DNA from: Gammaproteobacteria bacterium
GTDB lineage: Bacteria > Pseudomonadota > Gammaproteobacteria > Steroidobacterales > Woeseiaceae
Assembly (NCBI GenBank): GCA_009937615.1
Contig: JAACFB010000039.1
Span: 1 to 39,358, forward strand
Direction of reading: 5' to 3'
DNA: 39,358 bases
Part shown: piece by piece, positions 9,167-17,418 of the stretch
Position numbering within the stretch: position 1 is the stretch's first letter
How the letters are laid out: each line of letters opens with the position of its first letter
Translations under genes and position numbers: made by a program
The notes under the pieces: model-generated
The model's database searches: none
What the model saw: the letters and a program-made list of their open reading frames with translations, nothing else
Told to the model about the DNA's origin: nothing

Positions 9167-10341
9167 CCGTTCCGGGGCAGCGATCTGCTAAGCACGAAGT
9201 AGCCGACAACCGCAGATACAAGTGACCCGACCAGGATTCCGAGCCTTTCGTCAAAGACAATCTCGATCGGTATCGCACTGTGCTCGAATGCGAGCCCGCC
9301 AACGAACAGGCTCATTGTGAAGCCCACACCGCAGAGAATCGATATACCGTAGACCGCGCCCCAACCGGCACCCTCGGGAAGTTTCGCTAACCCGAGTTTG
9401 ATAGCGATAAAACAGAACAAGAATATGCCCAGTTGCTTGCCAACGAACAGCCCCGCGGCAATACCGAGCGACACTGGATGCAACAGGTCCGCAAAACTCA
9501 TGCCCGAGAACGAAACGCCCGCGTTGACGAACGCAAATAGGGGCAATACTCCGAAGGCTACAACCTGATGCAGATCATGCTCCAGTTCCAGCAGCGGTGA
9601 CCGGCCGGGCTCATTCGCATCACGCATCGGAATGAAGGCGGCGAGCGCTACCCCGGCCAGGGTCGCATGTACGCCGGACTTCAAAACGGCAATCCACAAT
9701 ACGACACCAATGAATATAAATGGTGTGACTGAAGAGACGCCGCGCCAACTCATAACCGCAAGCATGAGCAAACATCCCCCGGCGATCAGCAGCGCAGTCG
9801 ACGACAGGTCCGATGAATAAAATATGGCAATGATGACGATGGCACCAAGATCGTCGAAGATGGCCAGCGAGACCAGGAACACCTTGAGAGACAGCGGCAC
9901 GCGATCTCCAAGTAACATGAGTATGCCGAGCGCAAAGGCGATGTCAGTCGCCGCAGGAATCGCCCACCCCTGCAACGCAACGGGATCGCCCATGTTGAAT
10001 AATACGTAGATGGCAACCGGTACAATCACGCCACCGACTGCGCCGATGCCCGGCAGCAGGATATTGGCCGGTCGCGATAACTCGCCTTCGAGAAACTCGC
10101 GCTTGAGTTCCAGCCCGACGAGGAAAAAGAATATGGCCATCAGGCCGTCGTTGACCCAGAGCAGCAGCGGTTTCGCGATCTGCAGCGCGCCGACCCGCAC
10201 TTCGACGGGCGTTTGTATGAACAGATCGTAGTAGGCAACAAGCGGAGTATTCGCGACGAGAATCGCAAGCGCTGACGCTGCAATCAGCACGATGCCTCCC
10301 GCGGACTCCAGCTGCAGGAAATTTCGTATCGTCGCCTTCAT
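9163..10341 (-). CDS. nhaA: Na+/H+ antiporter NhaA
   Basis: A 392-residue inner-membrane antiporter that exchanges sodium for protons in pH and salt homeostasis. I start at ATG 10341, preceded by a GGGGGAGC ribosome binding site, giving MKATIRNFLQLESAGGIVL as in other NhaA proteins; the longer frame to 10380 is less likely. About eleven to twelve hydrophobic helices are visible. The ion-binding residues fall at the E. coli numbering: Asp133 in AATDIAF and the Asp163-Asp164 pair in IFDDLGAIV. It heads the nhaA-GNAT-VOC-MAPEG series. A marine or saline habitat would fit but is not proven by this gene. Confidence 0.95.
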   Translation of the reverse strand: MKATIRNFLQLESAGGIVLIAASALAILVANTPLVAYYDLFIQTPVEVRVGALQIAKPLLLWVNDGLMAIFFFLVGLELKREFLEGELSRPANILLPGIGAVGGVIVPVAIYVLFNMGDPVALQGWAIPAATDIAFALGILMLLGDRVPLSLKVFLVSLAIFDDLGAIVIIAIFYSSDLSSTALLIAGGCLLMLAVMSWRGVSSVTPFIFIGVVLWIAVLKSGVHATLAGVALAAFIPMRDANEPGRSPLLELEHDLHQVVAFGVLPLFAFVNAGVSFSGMSFADLLHPVSLGIAAGLFVGKQLGIFLFCFIAIKLGLAKLPEGAGWGAVYGISILCGVGFTMSLFVGGLAFEHSAIPIEIVFDERLGILVGSLVSAVVGYFVLSRSLPRNG

Positions 10342-10404
10342 TGCTCCCCCGGTGTTTTCATCCCGCCCCTTTGCATACACAGCGATCGCTGCGGTGGCGG
10401 CAGC

Positions 10405-10887
10405 CTATTCGCCCGGCAGCGTTTCTGAAAAATAGCGATCGAATGCACGATGCACAATATCCGGTGCTATATCGATCGCCTCGACCGCCTCGCTGAAACG
10501 CTCCATTTCGGCAACGTCGCGCTGACCGTCGGCGGCGATAACTTTCAGGGCCATATACGCAACCTCTTCTTTTTCATCGTCAGACAGCGTCGTACCAAGC
10601 TCCGCAAGCATCTGATCCAGCTCCGGTTTGTCCGCCAATTCACTCATTGCCCGGGTCAGAAGCTCCAGCGATTCGGCACCTTTTATCTGGAAATGCTCCT
10701 CTATCAGTTCGAGCATCTCGCCCGTTTCCTCAGACGAGATACCGCCGCTTCGACGGGCCACGGAAATCAGCAGCGCAGCCACAAGAAACTGCGAATCATA
10801 GGTTTTCGTGCCATGCCTTGACTCGACGACCAGCGATTCGCCCTGAAGCTTGTAGGTAATTATCGTGTCACTCATATCAACCGTCAC
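10405..10887 (-). CDS. TerB-like protein
   Basis: A 160-residue acidic, all-alpha protein. After a short N-terminal strand region (ITYKLQGESLVVESRHG) it has the TerB-like pattern: FLVAALLISVARRSGGISSEE, then EEVAYMALKVIAADGQRDVAE, each helix followed by an acidic loop. TerB-like domains occur in tellurite-resistance and many stress or metal-linked contexts; the binding target here is unknown. The GTG start at 10887 overlaps the previous stop as GTGA and has GAGAC five bases upstream, so I prefer it over the ATG at 10875 (MSDTIITYK). It is coupled to the DUF1801 gene. Confidence 0.75.
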   Translation of the reverse strand: MTVDMSDTIITYKLQGESLVVESRHGTKTYDSQFLVAALLISVARRSGGISSEETGEMLELIEEHFQIKGAESLELLTRAMSELADKPELDQMLAELGTTLSDDEKEEVAYMALKVIAADGQRDVAEMERFSEAVEAIDIAPDIVHRAFDRYFSETLPGE

Positions 10888-11306
10888 GTTGTCTCATAAT
10901 TAGCGCGCATGTGTTTAACGGATCGTGCAATCAAAGTCTCGAGTTGCTTTTGATCGACATCTTCGAGCTTTTTGATATAAAGACAGGACTTTCCGGTTTT
11001 GTATTTACCGAGCTTTTCCAGGATGCTGCCGAATTCGCTGAAGCCCGGCATGATGTAAACCGACAGGTTTTGTTTGCGCGGTGAAAATCCTACGATCGGC
11101 CAGTCACCCTCGCGTCCGCTCGCATAGACATAATGATAGCTGCCGAATCCCACCATACTTCTGCCCCACATCTTCGCCCGCGCACCCGTTGCAGCACGCA
11201 TGATCGATGCCAGTTTCCTGGCGTCCGATCGTTGCTGTTTGTCTTCTATGGCATTCAGGAAAGCCGTCACACTGGCATTGCTCTGCGTGGTTTTTAGTTG
11301 CGCCAT
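10884..11306 (-). CDS. DUF1801 domain protein
   Basis: A 140-residue basic protein starting at ATG 11306 with CCGGAGG upstream. The order KMWGRSMVGFGSYHYVYASGR, then GFSPRKQNLSVYIMPGF, then LGKYKTGKSCLYIKKLEDVD matches the DUF1801 (YdhG-like) family, small cytosolic proteins of unknown function with a fold related to YjbR/CyaY. Its stop overlaps the GTG of the TerB-like gene. The upstream 78 bases to the upp stop must contain its promoter; a TATTAT box is visible near 11336 but I see no convincing -35. Confidence 0.83.
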   Translation of the reverse strand: MAQLKTTQSNASVTAFLNAIEDKQQRSDARKLASIMRAATGARAKMWGRSMVGFGSYHYVYASGREGDWPIVGFSPRKQNLSVYIMPGFSEFGSILEKLGKYKTGKSCLYIKKLEDVDQKQLETLIARSVKHMRANYETT

Positions 11307-11384
11307 GCCGGACCTCCGGTTACGGGCCCATACGTATAATACGCCTGCCGATCCTGCAATTCCTCCGGCCGCAGCAAATATTGC

Positions 11385-12008
11385 CTAATGCGACGTCCCG
11401 AAAAGGCGATCGCCCGCATCACCAAGACCGGGCACGATGTATTTTCGGTCATCGAGGCGATCGTCGATGGCCGCCGCATAAACCGGCACATCGGGATGTT
11501 CCGATTCGACGAGTGCGAGGCCTTCAGGACAGGTCACGATGCAAACGACTACGATCTTGCCGGCACCAGCTGCTTTCAGCACATCAATTGCCGCCACGGT
11601 CGATCCGCCGGTCGCAAGCATCGGATCAATGATGATGCAGGTTCCACCGTCGGCCTGCGTCGGCAGTCTTTGGTAATACGTAACGGGCTCCTTGGTGTCT
11701 TCATCACGATAAAGACCGATAAAACCAACGCGCGCCGTCGGCACCAGCTCGAGAATACCTTCAAGCATGCCGACACCGGCGCGAAGTATCGGAACGACGA
11801 CGAGGTCCGTATCGATCTTTTTGCAGATCGCGTCGGCCAGCGGCGTTTTCACGGTAACTTTCTTGACCTTGATATTCTTCAGCGCTTCATAGCATACGAA
11901 CTTCGTGATCTCTTTCGAAAGCTCACGAAACCGCTTGTGCCCCGTTTCCTCGTCACGAATGATCGCGAGCTTGTGTTGAACACAAGGGTGATCGATTAGC
12001 TCATGCAT
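11385..12008 (-). CDS. upp: uracil phosphoribosyltransferase
   Basis: A 207-residue cytosolic enzyme that makes UMP from uracil and PRPP in pyrimidine salvage. The PRPP-binding segment IIIDPMLATGGSTVAAI lies near residues 128-144, VVPILRAGVGMLEG gives the conserved active-site loop, and the C-terminal uracil-binding region VPGLGDAGDRLFGT is intact. Length and ends match the family. The start MHELIDHPCVQHKLA is the conserved N-terminus. It stands alone between a VOC gene and the DUF1801 gene; no linked uracil permease is seen. Confidence 0.96.
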   Translation of the reverse strand: MHELIDHPCVQHKLAIIRDEETGHKRFRELSKEITKFVCYEALKNIKVKKVTVKTPLADAICKKIDTDLVVVPILRAGVGMLEGILELVPTARVGFIGLYRDEDTKEPVTYYQRLPTQADGGTCIIIDPMLATGGSTVAAIDVLKAAGAGKIVVVCIVTCPEGLALVESEHPDVPVYAAAIDDRLDDRKYIVPGLGDAGDRLFGTSH

Positions 12009-12037
12009 CGGCTATGCTCCATTTTTATTATTGAATT

Positions 12038-12385
12038 TCACGCGGCGGCCCAAATCGCATACTCCGTGCTCACCGGGTCGACGAAATGAAATCGCCGTCC
12101 GCCCGGAAATGAAAAGATGTCCTGGCTGATCGTCGCACCGAGTTCCTTGACGCGTCGAACGTCGCGCTCGAGATCGTCGCTGTAGATAACGATGAGCACT
12201 CCGGACGCCGGCGCCGGTTCGCTTGCCCGCCGCAGGCCGCCGGCGAGACGGCCGTCGCTGAAACTGATGTAATCCGTTCCCCAGTCTTTGAAAGACCAGC
12301 CGAACAGCGCGCCCAGAAAGTCCCGTGACCGGGCGGGATCGGTTGTCGGTATCTCGATATAGTCGATCCGGTTCTCAACGCTCAT
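12038..12385 (-). CDS. VOC family protein (glyoxalase-like), second copy
   Basis: A 115-residue single-domain VOC protein: IDYIEIPTTDPARSRDFLG with LFGWSF, then GVLIVIYSDDLERDVRRVKELGA and GGRRFHFVDPVSTEYAIW. This is the pattern of short glyoxalase/bleomycin-resistance-like proteins. It is not closely similar to the VOC protein at 8260-8652, so they are not recent duplicates. The ligand is unknown. A perfect 8-bp stem hairpin lies 18 bases upstream of the ATG and leaves the GAGG ribosome binding site free. Confidence 0.82.
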   Translation of the reverse strand: MSVENRIDYIEIPTTDPARSRDFLGALFGWSFKDWGTDYISFSDGRLAGGLRRASEPAPASGVLIVIYSDDLERDVRRVKELGATISQDIFSFPGGRRFHFVDPVSTEYAIWAAA

Positions 12386-12403
12386 TCATGTTCCTCACTG
12401 GCT

Positions 12404-12423
12404 CCGGCAACCCCGGTTGCCGG
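12404..12423. repeat. perfect inverted repeat, 5'UTR hairpin of VOC gene
   Basis: CCGGCAAC, four-base loop, GTTGCCGG: an 8-bp GC-rich stem. It lies 18 bases before the VOC gene start and about 70 bases after the stop of the VIT-like gene. It has no T-run on either side, so it is a weak terminator candidate and could instead be a 5'UTR structure or an operator. Confidence 0.5.
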
Positions 12424-12493
12424 CATTCCACCCGCGTCGCCAACGGACGTCCCGTAGCGACAGTTCCTGTCCCGGCGCAGTGTGCGGCGCTTG

Positions 12494-12985
12494 TCAACCA
12501 AACGCCCTGTTAACCCACGCACCAATAAGGTGTGACAGCACGACAACCAGCACGGCGATACCCAGGTGCTCCGCAATGATAGCTGCTGGCGACGAATTTT
12601 GTGACCGGGCAAGAAAGTAGCTGAGCACCGCGATGACGAGCATGCCCCATATGACCGACGCGATAACCGCCTGTTGCAAAGGCAGTACGAGCAGCGGTAC
12701 CGCAAAACTGAGTGCAAAGACGAACTTCGTAACAAATGTCGAAATCGTCGCGGACCAGACATGTTCAGCCGTGGTTTTCGGATCTGCTTCCTCGGCCAGG
12801 TGAATTCCAAGTGCGTCGGACATGGCATCGGCTACGGCGATTATGAAAATTCCACCCAGCACGGCCGTGAGCGATCGCGTCCCCGCGTTCAACCCGGTGA
12901 TCAAACCGATCGTCGTAATGACGCCGGAAGTAGCGCCAAAAAAAAGCCCCGTTCGTGCGCCATCGCTCTTGATAAATTTCCTCAA
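12494..12985 (-). CDS. VIT1/CCC1-like membrane protein
   Basis: A 163-residue membrane protein. The N-terminal ARTGLFFGATSGVITTIGLITGL followed by GGIFIIAVADAMSDALGIHLAEEAD matches the first helices of the VIT1/CCC1 family of iron and manganese transporters, including the acidic, polar stretch after helix 2. About five hydrophobic helices are seen, but the protein is shorter than typical VIT proteins (around 230 residues), lacking most of the cytosolic metal-binding insert, so metal transport is uncertain. The only in-frame start is TTG at 12985, with GGAG ten bases upstream; no ATG fits. Confidence 0.72.
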   Translation of the reverse strand: MRKFIKSDGARTGLFFGATSGVITTIGLITGLNAGTRSLTAVLGGIFIIAVADAMSDALGIHLAEEADPKTTAEHVWSATISTFVTKFVFALSFAVPLLVLPLQQAVIASVIWGMLVIAVLSYFLARSQNSSPAAIIAEHLGIAVLVVVLSHLIGAWVNRAFG

Positions 12986-13010
12986 AAGAAATCAGCTCCG
13001 TCCGGCGTGC

Positions 13011-14021
13011 CTACCCTAACTTGCGAATACCGATCGCGTGCCGGATCTCGTCGAGGTAGGGCGCTGAAAGTTCGCGAGCTCGTGTTGCGCCTTTAACCAG
13101 TTCGGCCTCGACGACTGCAGGGTCTGCCATGAGGCGTTCATAGTCTGCTCTTGCCGGCTTGATCCGCTCGTTGATGTACTCGAAGAGCAGCTGTTTCATC
13201 TCGCCCCACGCGATGCCCTCCGCGTAGAGACGTTCTATTTCCCGCGTCTCGTCTCGAGTGGCAAAAGCCTTGTAGATATCGTAAAGCGTGCTGTCTGCCG
13301 TGTCCTTTGGCTCGCCGGGCTCCAGGCTGTTCGTCTTGATCTTCATGATCAGTTTCCGCAGCCGTTTCTCGTCGGCGAATAATGGAATCGTGTTGTTGTA
13401 GCTTTTCGACATCTTGCGGCCGTCCAAACCCTTCAACACGGCCGTGTCCTCGCCGATGACCGCCTCGGGCAGCACGAGAATCTCGCCGTAATGATGATTA
13501 AAGCGCTGCGCGATGTCCCGCGCCATTTCGACATGCTGCTTTTGATCCTGACCAACCGGAACCTTGGTCGACCTGAACATCAGGATGTCGGCCGCCATGA
13601 GTATCGGGTAGCTGTAGAGGGCCATCGTGATGCCCTTGTCCGGGTCGCTGTTGCCGCTATCGACATTAGCCTGCACCGCAGCCTTGTACGAATGTGCGCG
13701 GTTCATGAGCCCCTTGGCCGTCATGCCCGTCAGGATCCAGGTGAGCTCGGGAATCTCCGGAATATCCGACTGCCGGTAAAAATAAGCGTGCTCGGTGTCG
13801 AGTCCCAGCGCGAGCCAGGAAGCCGCGATCTCGAGCGTCGACTGGCCGATTTTGTCAGGATCCTCGTTCTTCGCCAGCGAATGATAATCCGCCAGAAAGT
13901 AAAAATGCTTTGTCGTCAGGTCCTTGCTGGCTGCGATTCCCGGACGAATTGCACCGACGTAGTTGCCGATGTGCGGCGTGCCCGTTGTCGTGATACCGGT
14001 TAGATAGATGTCCTCTGTCAT
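13011..14021 (-). CDS. trpS: tryptophan-tRNA ligase
   Basis: A 336-residue class I aminoacyl-tRNA synthetase that charges tRNA-Trp. The ATP-binding HIGN motif is at 17-20 within GITTTGTPHIGNYVGA and the KMSKS loop is intact at 203-207 (GRKMSKSYNN). Length and both ends match bacterial TrpS of the Pseudomonas-like subgroup, which reads TTTGTPH rather than the PSG form seen in E. coli. The gene lies 19 bases after the gamma-glutamyltransferase start region's neighbour stop, that is, downstream of ggt and possibly cotranscribed with it. There is no sign of a trp attenuator or T-box. Confidence 0.96.
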   Translation of the reverse strand: MTEDIYLTGITTTGTPHIGNYVGAIRPGIAASKDLTTKHFYFLADYHSLAKNEDPDKIGQSTLEIAASWLALGLDTEHAYFYRQSDIPEIPELTWILTGMTAKGLMNRAHSYKAAVQANVDSGNSDPDKGITMALYSYPILMAADILMFRSTKVPVGQDQKQHVEMARDIAQRFNHHYGEILVLPEAVIGEDTAVLKGLDGRKMSKSYNNTIPLFADEKRLRKLIMKIKTNSLEPGEPKDTADSTLYDIYKAFATRDETREIERLYAEGIAWGEMKQLLFEYINERIKPARADYERLMADPAVVEAELVKGATRARELSAPYLDEIRHAIGIRKLG

Positions 14022-14039
14022 GCTCGAAAATGCCTTGCG

Positions 14040-15755
14040 TCAGTAACCGGCAGCCTGGCCGTCCTTTCGCACCTCGGAGGCACCATAGTACACACCTTCG
14101 CCTTCGTCCCACAGTATCGCCTGGTAGCCGCCGAAGTCGACGGTGGAGCTGCCGATCGTGTGTCCCATGGCCTCCAGCTCACGCCGCAGGTCTTCGCTGA
14201 ACCCGCGCTCCAAATAAACGACGCCGCCATCGGTCATATAACCCCCGGTCGGCTGTGACGAGCCACTGTGACGAACTCGCGCAGCATCACCTGCCTCCTG
14301 CAGATTCATGCCGAAATCGAGCATATTGACAATGATTTGCGCATGCCCCTGTGGCTGCATCGCGCCACCCATAACGCCGAAACTGATGAACGGCCTGCCG
14401 TCTTTCATCACGAATGCGGGAATGATCGTGTGAAATGGCCGTTTGCCCGGCGCTACGACATTGGCGTGACCTTCTTCGAGGCTGAACAGCTCGGCACGAT
14501 TCTGCAGGCCGAAACCCAGTTCGCCCGGGATCATTCCCGAACCCATGCCCCAATAATTGCTTTGAATCAGCGACACCATGTTGCCGTCGCTATCCGCGAT
14601 CGTCAGATAAACAGTATCGCCCGATTCGAGCAGCGCGTCTCCGGCAGCATAGGTCGGCGCTGCCCTGTCCGGCGAGATCAGTTTGCGGCGTTCGTTCGCG
14701 TAATCCTTGGAGATGAGTCTCGCCACGGGCACGTCGGCAAAATCCATGTCCGCATAAAACCTGGCTCGATCTTCGTAAACCAGTTTCTTTGCCTCGACCA
14801 AGGTGTGGATGTAGCGCGCACTCGCAAATCCCATTGCTGCAACGTCGTAGCCCTCGAGGATGTTGAGCATCTGCAGCGCGGCGATACCCTGCCCGTTGGG
14901 CGGCAATTCATAGACTTCCCAGCCGCGATAATTCGTCGATACCGGCGTAATCCATTCCGAGCGGTGCGCCGCAAGATCCTCGTAGCGAAGCAGCCCGCCC
15001 TGCTCGGTCATGAAACTGTCAATCGTCTTCGCGATATCGCCCTTGTAGAACTCGTCGCGGCCACCCGCCGCTATTCTTTCGTAAGTTTCTGCAAGCCTCG
15101 GGTTGCGGAACATCTCACCCGTCTTCGGCGTATCGCCGCCGGGCATGAACGTATCGGCAAAGCCCGGATAGTGACCGATGCGCGCCCTGTTCACGGACAT
15201 GACGTGGGCGATCACTTCGGACACCGGAAAGCCGTTTTTCGCATAATTGATCGCGGGCGCCAGCAGGTCGGCCATTGGCAGCCTGCCATAGCGGCCGTGA
15301 AGCTCGAACCAGCCGTCGACGGCTCCCGGCACGCTCACCGGGAGCGGGCCCAGGGACGGGATGACATCGATGCCGTTTTTCTCGAAGTACTCGAGGGTCA
15401 TGGCCTTCGGCGCTCGGCCCGAGGCGTTCAATCCCGTCAGCTCTTTCTTGTCCGCATCCCAGACGATAGCGAACAGGTCGCCGCCGATACCGCAGCCCGT
15501 TGGCTCCATGAGTCCGAGCGCAGCGTTCGCGGCGATGGCCGCATCGACGGCGCTGCCGCCAGCCTTGAGAATATCGAGCGCCACCTGTGTCGCCAGCGGC
15601 TGGCTCGTTGCCGCCATGCCGTGGGGTGCAATCACCTCTGAGCGCGAAGCAAAACTGCGGCCCGTGACGCGATCGTATCCGGGTTCTGTCTCAGCCATAC
15701 CGATATCTCCGAAACCGAGCAGCACGAGACCTGTCCAAAGCCCTTTGCATTGCAT
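14040..15755 (-). CDS. ggt: gamma-glutamyltransferase family protein, exported
   Basis: A 571-residue Ntn-hydrolase precursor. The N-terminus MQCKGLWTGLVLLGFGDIGMAE looks like a signal peptide, so the enzyme is probably periplasmic. The large-subunit motif GLMEPTGCGIGGDLF is at about 81-95. The autocleavage site aligns with the E. coli NTTHYSV motif as GDTVYLTIADSDGN, making Thr381 the likely new N-terminal nucleophile of the small subunit. The small subunit carries GVMGGAMQPQGH, and FGGYQAILWD near the end. The family cleaves gamma-glutamyl bonds such as in glutathione, or acylates related substrates; this copy is nearer the YwrD-type group than to E. coli Ggt, so substrate is inferred. It is divergent from pepQ. 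Confidence 0.9.
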   Translation of the reverse strand: MQCKGLWTGLVLLGFGDIGMAETEPGYDRVTGRSFASRSEVIAPHGMAATSQPLATQVALDILKAGGSAVDAAIAANAALGLMEPTGCGIGGDLFAIVWDADKKELTGLNASGRAPKAMTLEYFEKNGIDVIPSLGPLPVSVPGAVDGWFELHGRYGRLPMADLLAPAINYAKNGFPVSEVIAHVMSVNRARIGHYPGFADTFMPGGDTPKTGEMFRNPRLAETYERIAAGGRDEFYKGDIAKTIDSFMTEQGGLLRYEDLAAHRSEWITPVSTNYRGWEVYELPPNGQGIAALQMLNILEGYDVAAMGFASARYIHTLVEAKKLVYEDRARFYADMDFADVPVARLISKDYANERRKLISPDRAAPTYAAGDALLESGDTVYLTIADSDGNMVSLIQSNYWGMGSGMIPGELGFGLQNRAELFSLEEGHANVVAPGKRPFHTIIPAFVMKDGRPFISFGVMGGAMQPQGHAQIIVNMLDFGMNLQEAGDAARVRHSGSSQPTGGYMTDGGVVYLERGFSEDLRRELEAMGHTIGSSTVDFGGYQAILWDEGEGVYYGASEVRKDGQAAGY

Positions 15756-15834
15756 CGATGGTTCCAGCCAGCCTTAATTGATCGATCATGATGCCTAGAT
15801 TGCCGCCCGAATGAAACACGGTATGATCATGCGC

Positions 15835-17199
15835 ATGAGCGCTGATTATTCTGCAGATATTCCCGAGCTTGAAAAGCTTTATCCAGACCACATCGCAACG
15901 GTAAGCAAGCGTCATGATCATGCCCTGGATCACGTAGGGGCCAGTCACGCCGTTATATTCTCGGGCATGCCGAAGGTCGCTTTCCTCGACGACACACAAT
16001 ACCCCTTCATCGCCAACCCGCACTTTCTGAGCTGGGTTCCACTGGTCGCCGTACCGCTGTCAGTGATCGTTTACACGCCTGGTGCGGCGCCGGTACTCGT
16101 TTACTATCAGCCTCACGATTACTGGCACGTCGTGCCCGGTAAACCCTGCGGTTACTGGACCGAATCGTTCGACGTTCGTATCGTGCATACGATCGCGGAT
16201 ATCGCTGAACATCTGCCGGAAGAAAAGGACAAATGCATCCTGATCGGCGAAATCGGCACCAACGGCCCTGACTTCGGCATAGAGCGCATCAATCCGACAA
16301 AAGCGCTTAACATGCTGCACTTTGCGCGTGGCATCAAGACCGGGTATGAAATCGCCTGCATGCGCCTCGCTTCGCGGCGCGGTGCCCGAGGTCATATCGC
16401 CGCCGAGGCCGCTTTTCGTGAAGGAAGCTCAGAATTTGACATTCATCGCGCCTATTGCGGGGCAGTCAGCCATACCGACAACGAGCTTCCCTACACAAAT
16501 ATTATTGCCCTTAATCAGCACGGAGCCGTGCTGCATTACACCAACCTGGACAGGCGGCCGCCGAAAGAAATCCATTCGCTGTTAATCGACGCCGGCGCAA
16601 GGATTCGCGGCTATGCGTCGGATATTACGCGCACTTATTCATTTGGCGATGCGCGCTTCGATGAGTTGATAGACCGCATGCACGACATGCAGATGCGGAT
16701 CACCGGCAAAATTCGAGCGGGCGTCAATTTCAGCGAGCTTCATGTGGAGTCACATCGCATGCTTGCCGAATTGCTGGTCGAAGCGCGCCTGGCAGTCGGC
16801 TCACCCGACGCTTTACTTGCGAGCGGCGTAACGGCGGCATTCTTTCCGCACGGGTTGGGGCACCTGATCGGCGTACAGGTGCACGACGTCGGTGGCCACA
16901 TGATGGATGAGTCAGGCGCAGTTCTCGATCCGCCGAGCGGGCATCCTTTTCTGAGGCTGACACGGACGCTGACGGAAAACATGGTGCTGACCATAGAACC
17001 AGGTCTGTATGCGATAGACATATTGCTTGATAATCTTCGCGGCACGCCGGCCGAACACCATGTCAACTGGGATGCCGTTGAATGGCTGCGGCCGTTCGGC
17101 GGCATTCGAATCGAGGACGATGTCCGTGTGACGGCCGACGGCTGCGAAAACCTGACGCGCAATGCCTTTGCCTCGGTCGACGGAAACGTCTCCACGTAA
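15835..17199 (+). CDS. pepQ: Xaa-Pro dipeptidase (prolidase), M24 family
   Basis: A 454-residue cytosolic dinuclear-metal peptidase that hydrolyses Xaa-Pro dipeptides. It aligns along its length with E. coli PepQ: LYPDHIATVSKR at the start, then DDTQYPFIANPHFLSWVP, and a pita-bread domain with the five metal ligands Asp252 (LLIDAGA), Asp263 (ASDITRTY), His343 (PHGLGHLIG), Glu388 (LTIEPGLY) and Glu427 (IRIEDDV). I chose ATG 15835 by alignment; in-frame ATGs at 15811 and 15823 exist and none has a clear ribosome binding site, so the start is uncertain. It is divergent from ggt, 79 bases apart. Confidence 0.95.
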   Translation: MSADYSADIPELEKLYPDHIATVSKRHDHALDHVGASHAVIFSGMPKVAFLDDTQYPFIANPHFLSWVPLVAVPLSVIVYTPGAAPVLVYYQPHDYWHVVPGKPCGYWTESFDVRIVHTIADIAEHLPEEKDKCILIGEIGTNGPDFGIERINPTKALNMLHFARGIKTGYEIACMRLASRRGARGHIAAEAAFREGSSEFDIHRAYCGAVSHTDNELPYTNIIALNQHGAVLHYTNLDRRPPKEIHSLLIDAGARIRGYASDITRTYSFGDARFDELIDRMHDMQMRITGKIRAGVNFSELHVESHRMLAELLVEARLAVGSPDALLASGVTAAFFPHGLGHLIGVQVHDVGGHMMDESGAVLDPPSGHPFLRLTRTLTENMVLTIEPGLYAIDILLDNLRGTPAEHHVNWDAVEWLRPFGGIRIEDDVRVTADGCENLTRNAFASVDGNVST

Positions 17200-17200
17200 C

Positions 17201-17240
17201 AGAGCCGTCACGATTCCGTAAGAATCACTCATGAGGCTCT
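17201..17240 (+). terminator. nested hairpin after pepQ, possible terminator
   Basis: AGAGCC (17201-17206) pairs with GGCTCT (17235-17240), and inside it GATTC (17212-17216) pairs with GAATC (17222-17226). It begins two bases after the pepQ stop. There is no T-run after it, so a Rho-independent role is uncertain; it may instead stabilise the pepQ mRNA 3' end. The rest of the 17241-17418 gap is AT-richer and must hold the LysR promoter, but I see no convincing boxes. Confidence 0.35.
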
Positions 17241-17418
17241 ACCTGAATGGCGCTCCAAATCGGAGCAGCATACCGAACTTGCTGCTCGATAGTGGTGCGC
17301 TCCTGCTGGGTACTGCCCGGCTGACTAATTTTAATCCTAAATAAATCAATGCTTTGCAATTCTCGTACCGGATCCGCTGAGACTCCGCAGGTGGTATGTT
17401 TATTGCAGCAATATCCTG

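Noticed and set aside
12382-12828. Minus-strand frame of 148 codons overlapping the VIT-like gene
   Set aside because: Arg/Ser/Cys-rich out-of-frame translation of the VIT-like gene.
14268-15641. Long plus-strand frame of 457 codons opposite ggt
   Set aside because: It lies fully antisense to a gene with clear GGT motifs and its translation is His/Arg-rich without a recognisable domain. It is a high-GC shadow.
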